64,000 nucleotides of DNA from CAJMGO01 sp900557305 (GTDB taxonomy: Bacteria; Bacillota_I; Bacilli_A; RF39; UBA660), in assembly GCA_905212975.1 (NCBI GenBank), contig CAJMGO010000002.1, positions 1 through 64,000 on the forward strand. The letters are read 5' to 3'. The notes beneath the pieces are model-generated. The model did no database searches, was not told the DNA's origin, and worked only from the letters and a program-made list of their open reading frames with translations. The position numbers and the translations under genes were made by a program. Below are positions 58,838-64,000 of the stretch, one piece after another. Numbering within the stretch: the stretch's first letter is position 1; each line of letters starts with the position of its first letter.

Positions 58838-60004
58838 ATGAAAATAATTTTAAGTAAAAGTTATTTATTGTTTTTGATTTTGCTTTTACCTTTTTTAGAA
58901 CCTACATTATTTTCCTTATCTGATATTAATAAAATCTTTTTTGTATGGAAAGCGGTTTCAGTTATCATTATTTCATTTCTTTTAATAAAAAGAATATATA
59001 AACTTTCTAAAATTTCACTAATTATTATCTTTTATGAAACAATAATTCTTTTTTCAACAATCATTAATAAAGGAAATATTTTTGACGCAGCAGGAGATGC
59101 CTTAGCAATCATTGCATTATGTATATTAATTGAAAATGGTTTAATTAAATTTGGAAAAAATAGAACTTTAAAACCAATTATATTGATTTTTTTGATATAT
59201 TCAATAATTAATTTAATAGATGTGTTCATTAATTTTGATGGAAAAGATGTTAATAATAGTTTCTTTTTAGGAATGGATAACAGATTTATTTTTTACTTTT
59301 TACCAATGATATGTTTTTCTATTATTACAGAGGATGGCTCAAAAAAATCAAGATATTTGACAATAACATGTTTTATAATTTCTATTTTTACGATTATTTA
59401 TACATGGAGTGTTGGTGCTTTAATTGGAATTATAATTTATTTTATATATTTTATAATTTTAACATATAAAAAAACAAAGTATAAAAAAAATTTATTTGAT
59501 TTCAATAAATGCTTTTTGATTATATGTTTAGTTAATATTTTATTAGTCGTATTCAAAATACAATATTTGTTTTCAGATATTATTATAAATGTTTTACATA
59601 AGGATCCAAATTTATCAGGCAGAACATATTTATGGAACATTGGACTAAAAAAATTTTTACAAAGTCCATTTATTGGATATGGTATTAATAAGGAATATTT
59701 AATGTCTTATTTATGGGGATTAAATCACTATCATAATTATTTTTTAAATTGCTTATATCAAGCAGGTGTTATTGGATTTTCAATTTTTGTTGGAATGAAT
59801 ATTATGACTGGAAATAAAATAAAAAAATATAATAATTCAAAAAATGTAAAAATAATTAGTTGTACTATAATTATAAGTTTAATATTATCATTAGTTGACA
59901 CATTAGATTATCCATTTTTTTATGTTCTTTTTACATTAGGCTATAATGCTAATTATTTAATAGAAAATTCTAATTCAAATAGCAAAAATTATAAGGAGAA
60001 ATAA
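58838..60004 (+). CDS. O-antigen ligase/polymerase-like membrane protein (Wzy type)
   Basis: A 388-residue protein with ten or more hydrophobic helices and a longer outside loop containing LSGRTYLWNIGLKKFLQSP and GYGINKEYL...NHYHNYFLNCLYQAG, the pattern of Wzy/WaaL family proteins. Probably polymerises repeat units outside the membrane. Sequence identity in the family is low, so specificity is not predicted. Confidence 0.8.
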   Translation: MKIILSKSYLLFLILLLPFLEPTLFSLSDINKIFFVWKAVSVIIISFLLIKRIYKLSKISLIIIFYETIILFSTIINKGNIFDAAGDALAIIALCILIENGLIKFGKNRTLKPIILIFLIYSIINLIDVFINFDGKDVNNSFFLGMDNRFIFYFLPMICFSIITEDGSKKSRYLTITCFIISIFTIIYTWSVGALIGIIIYFIYFIILTYKKTKYKKNLFDFNKCFLIICLVNILLVVFKIQYLFSDIIINVLHKDPNLSGRTYLWNIGLKKFLQSPFIGYGINKEYLMSYLWGLNHYHNYFLNCLYQAGVIGFSIFVGMNIMTGNKIKKYNNSKNVKIISCTIIISLILSLVDTLDYPFFYVLFTLGYNANYLIENSNSNSKNYKEK

Positions 60005-60007
60005 AAT

Positions 60008-61114
60008 ATGAAAAAATATGATTATTTAATAGTAGGTGCAGGACTATTTGGTTCTACATTTGCTAATTTAGCGCACAAACAAGGAAAGAAAGTACTAGTA
60101 ATAGATAGAAGGGATCATATTGCAGGTAACATTTATACTGAAGAAGTTGAAGGTATTCAAGTACATAGATATGGTGCTCATATATTTCATACTGATTATA
60201 AAGATGTTTGGGATTATGTAAATTCATTTGTAGAATTTAATAGATATACAAATAGTCCTGTAGCTAGAATTAATAATGAAATATATAATATGCCATTTAA
60301 TATGAATACATTTGCTAAAATATGGAATGATGTATTTACTCCAGAAGATGCAATGAGACATATTAATGAAGAAAAGAAAGAAATAACTGGAGAACCTAAA
60401 AATCTAGAAGAACAAGCTATTAGTTTAGTAGGTAGAACAATTTATGAAAAATTAATAAAAGGTTATACTGAAAAACAATGGGGAAGAAGTTGTACTGAAC
60501 TTCCATCTTTTATCATTAAAAGATTACCTGTTAGATTAGTATATGATAATAATTATTTTAATGATAGATATCAAGGTATTCCTATTGGAGGTTATACTAA
60601 ACTAGTAGAAAAAATGTTAGATGGAATAGAAGTAAAATTAAATACTAATTTCTTTGATAATATAGAAGAATATAAAGAGATAGCTGATAAAATAGTATAT
60701 ACAGGACCAATAGATGAATATTTTAATTATTCTTTAGGTTCACTTGATTGGAGAAGCTTAAAATTTGATACAAAAGTATTAGATCAAACAAATTACCAAG
60801 GAAATGCAGTAGTAAATTATACGGGTCATGAAGTAGATTATACAAGAGTAATAGAACATAAACATTTTGAATTTGATTCAACTAGTCCAAAAACAGTTAT
60901 TACATTTGAATACCCAGCAGATTATAAAGAAGGTATGGAAAAATATTATACAGTAAATGATGATAAAAATAATGAATTAGCAGATAAATATAGAGAACTA
61001 TCTAAAAAAGAAGAAAATGTAATATTTGGAGGAAGATTAGCTGAATACAAATATTATGATATGGATGATGTTATAAAATCAGCATTTGAATGTATCAAAG
61101 AAGAATTGAAGTAG
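60008..61114 (+). CDS. glf: UDP-galactopyranose mutase
   Basis: A 368-residue FAD enzyme that converts UDP-Galp to UDP-Galf. FAD-binding VGAGLFGSTFANLA at the N-terminus, DRRDHIAGNIYTEEVEGIQVHRYGAHIFHT in pieces, YTEKQWGRSCTELP and PVRLVYDNNYFNDRYQGIP in two blocks. Its presence indicates galactofuranose in the surface polymer. AAGGAGA precedes the ATG. A hairpin follows. Confidence 0.95.
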   Translation: MKKYDYLIVGAGLFGSTFANLAHKQGKKVLVIDRRDHIAGNIYTEEVEGIQVHRYGAHIFHTDYKDVWDYVNSFVEFNRYTNSPVARINNEIYNMPFNMNTFAKIWNDVFTPEDAMRHINEEKKEITGEPKNLEEQAISLVGRTIYEKLIKGYTEKQWGRSCTELPSFIIKRLPVRLVYDNNYFNDRYQGIPIGGYTKLVEKMLDGIEVKLNTNFFDNIEEYKEIADKIVYTGPIDEYFNYSLGSLDWRSLKFDTKVLDQTNYQGNAVVNYTGHEVDYTRVIEHKHFEFDSTSPKTVITFEYPADYKEGMEKYYTVNDDKNNELADKYRELSKKEENVIFGGRLAEYKYYDMDDVIKSAFECIKEELK

Positions 61115-61125
61115 TTCTTCTTTTT
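61098..61125 (+). terminator. Terminator after glf
   Basis: AAAGAAGAA and TTCTTCTTT pair over the stop codon region, then T. Confidence 0.65.
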
Positions 61126-61196
61126 AGGTGAAATTTATCGAAATTTGCCAAATAATATGATATAATAAAATAGATTATATAGAATGGAGAAAATAC

Positions 61197-62177
61197 ATGA
61201 ATGATGATATATTAGTAAGTGTATGTTGTATGACATATAATCATGAAAAATATATAAAACAAACACTAGATGGATTTGTAAATCAAAAAACAAATTTCAA
61301 ATTTGAAGTATTGGTTCATGATGATGCATCAACAGATAATACACAAAAAATTATAAAAGAATATGAAAAAAAATATCCAAATATTATAAAGGGAATTTAC
61401 GAAAAAGAAAATCAATATTCAAAAGTTGGTAAAATAGTACCATTAGTACTTGGAAAAATAAAAGGAAAATATTTTGCATTATGTGAGGGTGATGACTATT
61501 GGTGTGATGAAAATAAACTTCAAATGCAAGTGGACATTATGGAAAAAGATGAAAATATAACTTTATGTTTTCATGGTAGCAAAATAATTACTGATTCAAA
61601 CCAAAATGTGGAAAAGTTTTTTTGGTCACAAAAATATGATGGATATATTCCAACAGAGATGTTTATAGAAGAGGGTGGACAATTTTGCCCAACAGCGTCA
61701 TTAATGTTTAGAAGCAAAAATATGAAAAAATTACCTGATTATTATATGAAATCAAGTGTTGGTGATTATCCTTTACAAGTATATAATTCATCTTGTGGTA
61801 AATCATATTATATAAATAAAAAAATGTGTGCATATCGATATATAATCAACGGAAACTCATGGTCATCAAATTTTAATAAATATATAGAAAAAAGAATAAG
61901 CAATCATTTGAATGAGATTGAATGGTTACTTATGTTTAATGAAGAAACAAGTGAAAAATATAAAAAGTCTGTATATAAAAGAATTTGTTTTAATTATATT
62001 AATTTAATAAATCTTGACAAAAAAAATAAAAAAGATTATTTAAAAAAGTATAAAAACTATTCTAAAATTATAGGTTCTAAAAGCAAAATGAAGAATAAAT
62101 ATTTGATTTTTAAGGCATTATTTCCTAAAAAAATAAAAAAATTTATAAAAAAAATAATAGGTAAAGAAAATGAATAG
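61197..62177 (+). CDS. Family 2 glycosyltransferase
   Basis: A 326-residue GT-A enzyme: VCCMTYNHEKYIKQTLDGF, FEVLVHDDASTDNTQKII (DDAS motif), and CEGDDYWCDENKLQ (DDYW). Basic C-terminal tail (LFPKKIKKFIKKIIGK) suggests membrane association. Overlaps the flippase gene by eight bases. Confidence 0.92.
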   Translation: MNDDILVSVCCMTYNHEKYIKQTLDGFVNQKTNFKFEVLVHDDASTDNTQKIIKEYEKKYPNIIKGIYEKENQYSKVGKIVPLVLGKIKGKYFALCEGDDYWCDENKLQMQVDIMEKDENITLCFHGSKIITDSNQNVEKFFWSQKYDGYIPTEMFIEEGGQFCPTASLMFRSKNMKKLPDYYMKSSVGDYPLQVYNSSCGKSYYINKKMCAYRYIINGNSWSSNFNKYIEKRISNHLNEIEWLLMFNEETSEKYKKSVYKRICFNYINLINLDKKNKKDYLKKYKNYSKIIGSKSKMKNKYLIFKALFPKKIKKFIKKIIGKENE

Positions 62178-63618
62178 CAAAAGTAAAGTTATTTCTTCAT
62201 TGGTTTGGAAATTTTTGGAAAGAGTTTGTGCACAAGTTGTAAATTTAGTTGTATCTATTATACTTGCAAGATTAATTGCTCCAGAACAATATGGTGTAAT
62301 AGCATTAACAACAATTTTTATAACTATTTCAAATGTATTTGTTGAAAGTGGTTTAGGAACTTCTTTAATTCAAAAGAAAAATGCTGATAGCAAAGATTTT
62401 TCAACAGTATTTTATTGTAATATTATAATGTCGATTATAATGTATTTGGTAATTTTTTTCACAGCACCATTAGCTGCAAAATTTTATTCTTCTCCTATAT
62501 TAACACCAGTATTAAGAGTATTAGGAATTACAGTTTTGATTGCTGGAGTTAAAAGTATTCAATGTTCATATGTTTCAAAAAACATGATGTTTAAAAAGTT
62601 TTTTGTTAGTACATTTATAGGTACAGTTATATCTGCAGTAATAGGTATATGGATGGCTTATAATGGATACGGTGTATGGTCACTTGTTGTACAACAACTT
62701 TCAAATACATTATTTGATACCATAATATTATGGATAACAGTTAAATGGAGGCCAACATTAGAATTTTCATTTAAACGTTTAAAAGTATTATATGGATTTG
62801 GATGGAAAATGTTATGCTCAAGTTTAATAGATACTGTCTATAATGAAATTTATGGATTATCAATAGGGAAAATATATACTACAGAGCAGTTAGCTTATTA
62901 TAATAGAGGAAATCAATTTCCTAAATTGATAACAGTTAATATTGATGGATCGATTTCATCTGTAATGCTTCCAACATTGTCAAAGGAACAAGATAATAAA
63001 CAAAAAGTAAAAAATATGATGAGAAGATCAATAAAAACAAGTTCATTTTTACTTTTTCCTTTAATGATAGGGTTAGCTGTTGCAGCAAAACCATTAGTTA
63101 GTATATTACTAACCGATAAGTGGTTACCAGCTGTTCCATTAATGCAGTTATTATGTTTTTCATATATGCTTTGGCCAATACATACAATAAATCTTCAAGC
63201 AATAAATGCATTAGGAAGAAGTGATATTTTTCTTAAACTTGAGGTAATAAAAAAGATTATCGGAGTTACAGTTCTTATTATAAGTATTCCTTTTGGTATA
63301 AAATTTATGGTTTTTATGAAAATAATCACATCAATAATATCTACATTTATTAATTCCCATCCAAATAAAAAATTAGTTGATTATTCATATATGGAACAAA
63401 TAACTGATATTTTACCATCTTTATTTGTTTCAGTATTTATGGGAATTATAGTATACATGATGAATTTATTGCCAATTAGTAGTATATTAATATTAGTTAT
63501 TCAAATTTTATTAGGAATAGTTATATATATAGTATTATCATATGCCTTTAAATTAGAAGCATTTAGGTATATAATAGATAGCATCAAATTAAAATTAAAA
63601 AAAAGAAAGGCTAGTTAG
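62170..63618 (+). CDS. Polysaccharide flippase (Wzx type)
   Basis: A 482-residue MOP-superfamily exporter with about 12-14 membrane helices. Typical opening SKVISSLVWKFLERVCAQVV, then SIILARLIAPEQYGVIAL and FVESGLGTSLIQKKNADSKDF in two blocks; YNRGNQFPKLITVNIDGS lies mid-protein. It would flip lipid-linked repeat units for the Wzy-like polymerase at 58838. Confidence 0.92.
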   Translation: MNSKSKVISSLVWKFLERVCAQVVNLVVSIILARLIAPEQYGVIALTTIFITISNVFVESGLGTSLIQKKNADSKDFSTVFYCNIIMSIIMYLVIFFTAPLAAKFYSSPILTPVLRVLGITVLIAGVKSIQCSYVSKNMMFKKFFVSTFIGTVISAVIGIWMAYNGYGVWSLVVQQLSNTLFDTIILWITVKWRPTLEFSFKRLKVLYGFGWKMLCSSLIDTVYNEIYGLSIGKIYTTEQLAYYNRGNQFPKLITVNIDGSISSVMLPTLSKEQDNKQKVKNMMRRSIKTSSFLLFPLMIGLAVAAKPLVSILLTDKWLPAVPLMQLLCFSYMLWPIHTINLQAINALGRSDIFLKLEVIKKIIGVTVLIISIPFGIKFMVFMKIITSIISTFINSHPNKKLVDYSYMEQITDILPSLFVSVFMGIIVYMMNLLPISSILILVIQILLGIVIYIVLSYAFKLEAFRYIIDSIKLKLKKRKAS

Positions 63619-63633
63619 AAGGAGTGAACTTAT

Positions 63634-64000
63634 ATGAAAAAAAATAAAAAATTAATGTTATTAGGAGGATCAAGATATATAATACCAATTATAGAAAAAG
63701 CACATGAGCTAGGATTATATGTAATTACTTGTGATTACTTGCCTGAAAATGATGCACATAAGTTTTCTGATATGTACTGTAATATTAGTATAATTGATAA
63801 AGAATTAGTGTTATCTAAGGCAAAAGAATTAGAAATTGATGGAATAATGTCTTTTGCTTGTGATCCTGGTGTAGTTACTGCAGCGTATGTTGCTGAAAAT
63901 ATGAATTTGCCATTTCAATGTTCATATGAAGCAGCATGTATTCTTCAAGATAAAGGATTATTTAGAGAATTTTTAGCAAAAAATAATTTTAATGTTCCAA
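63634..64000 (+). CDS. ATP-grasp family enzyme (truncated by window end)
   Basis: The first 122 codons encode the N-terminal pre-ATP-grasp domain: LMLLGGSRYIIPIIEKAHELG, VITCDYLPENDAHKFSD, GIMSFACDPGVVTAAYVAEN, DKGLFREFLAKNNF in order. ATP-grasp ligases of this type join a carboxylate to an amine or similar and occur in capsule loci. AAGGAGTG site. The catalytic part is outside the window. Confidence 0.82.
   Translation, partial: MKKNKKLMLLGGSRYIIPIIEKAHELGLYVITCDYLPENDAHKFSDMYCNISIIDKELVLSKAKELEIDGIMSFACDPGVVTAAYVAENMNLPFQCSYEAACILQDKGLFREFLAKNNFNVP

Noticed and set aside
1..64000. CRISPR arrays, complete insertion sequences, rRNA genes
   Set aside because: No regularly spaced repeats, no transposase frames and no rRNA sequence were seen.

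Overview
The window is very AT-rich, single-chromosome DNA from a low-GC Bacillota bacterium. TGA is used as a stop (for example dnaD and the 51412-51948 gene), tryptophan is TGG, and ribosome binding sites are GGAGG or GGTGAT types. Gene order matches Bacillus in several places: rodZ-pgsA-recA-rny, dnaD-nth next to recU-ponA, rimP-nusA-rnpM-infB, and sigF beside spoVA. Spore genes are present (alpha/beta SASP, SpoIIAA-like, SigF-like, SpoVAC/AD/AE, a CotD-like coat gene). Several housekeeping proteins are reduced in a Mollicutes-like way: SMC is 981 residues and RimP has lost its C-terminal domain. I infer a spore-forming, probably uncultured, gut-type Bacilli/Erysipelotrichia/Mollicutes-related organism; no species is claimed.

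Layout. 1-4.3 kb: tRNA-Ala, an unknown membrane-anchored protein, a phage-type holin/M23 endolysin pair, a metallophosphoesterase and a CPBP-family membrane protease. 4.3-11.2 kb: gpsB, the RNase P RNA, rodZ-like, pgsA, recA behind a LexA-type box, rny, thiI and a spore SASP. 11.3-15.5 kb: yebC, two small Xre regulators and a condensed sporulation cluster (spoIIAA-like, sigF-like, spoVAC/AD/AE) with no spoIIAB. 15.6-34.5 kb: smc, phosphoketolase, dnaD-nth, ponA-recU, rimP-nusA-rnpM-infB, ffh, a second PgsA-like enzyme and an M3-like peptidase.

34.58-43.56 kb is the most notable region. An 8,712-bp element carrying a large serine recombinase, a DnaB-like ATPase, a probable replication protein and several HTH proteins sits inside a CotD-like spore coat gene. 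The two halves of that gene rejoin in frame, giving an 89-residue protein, if the element leaves by crossover at a CA dinucleotide. The same CA is the exact centre of an 11-bp perfect inverted repeat that forms only when the element's ends are joined. This is the arrangement of the Bacillus sigK/skin and spsM/SP-beta systems, here in a coat structural gene.

43.6-53.1 kb: degraded mobile-element remnants, zinc-ribbon membrane proteins, a roughly 100-bp duplication of the coat-gene 3' end that makes a chimeric gene, an MgtA-type P-type ATPase, an AbrB/MraZ-fold protein, a tandem family of Tim44-like zinc-ribbon proteins, an ASCH protein and a NERD protein. 53.2-64 kb: a capsule/exopolysaccharide locus with a priming sugar-phosphate transferase, five glycosyltransferase-type or HAD genes, a Wzy-like polymerase, UDP-galactopyranose mutase, a Wzx-like flippase and a truncated ATP-grasp gene at the window edge.
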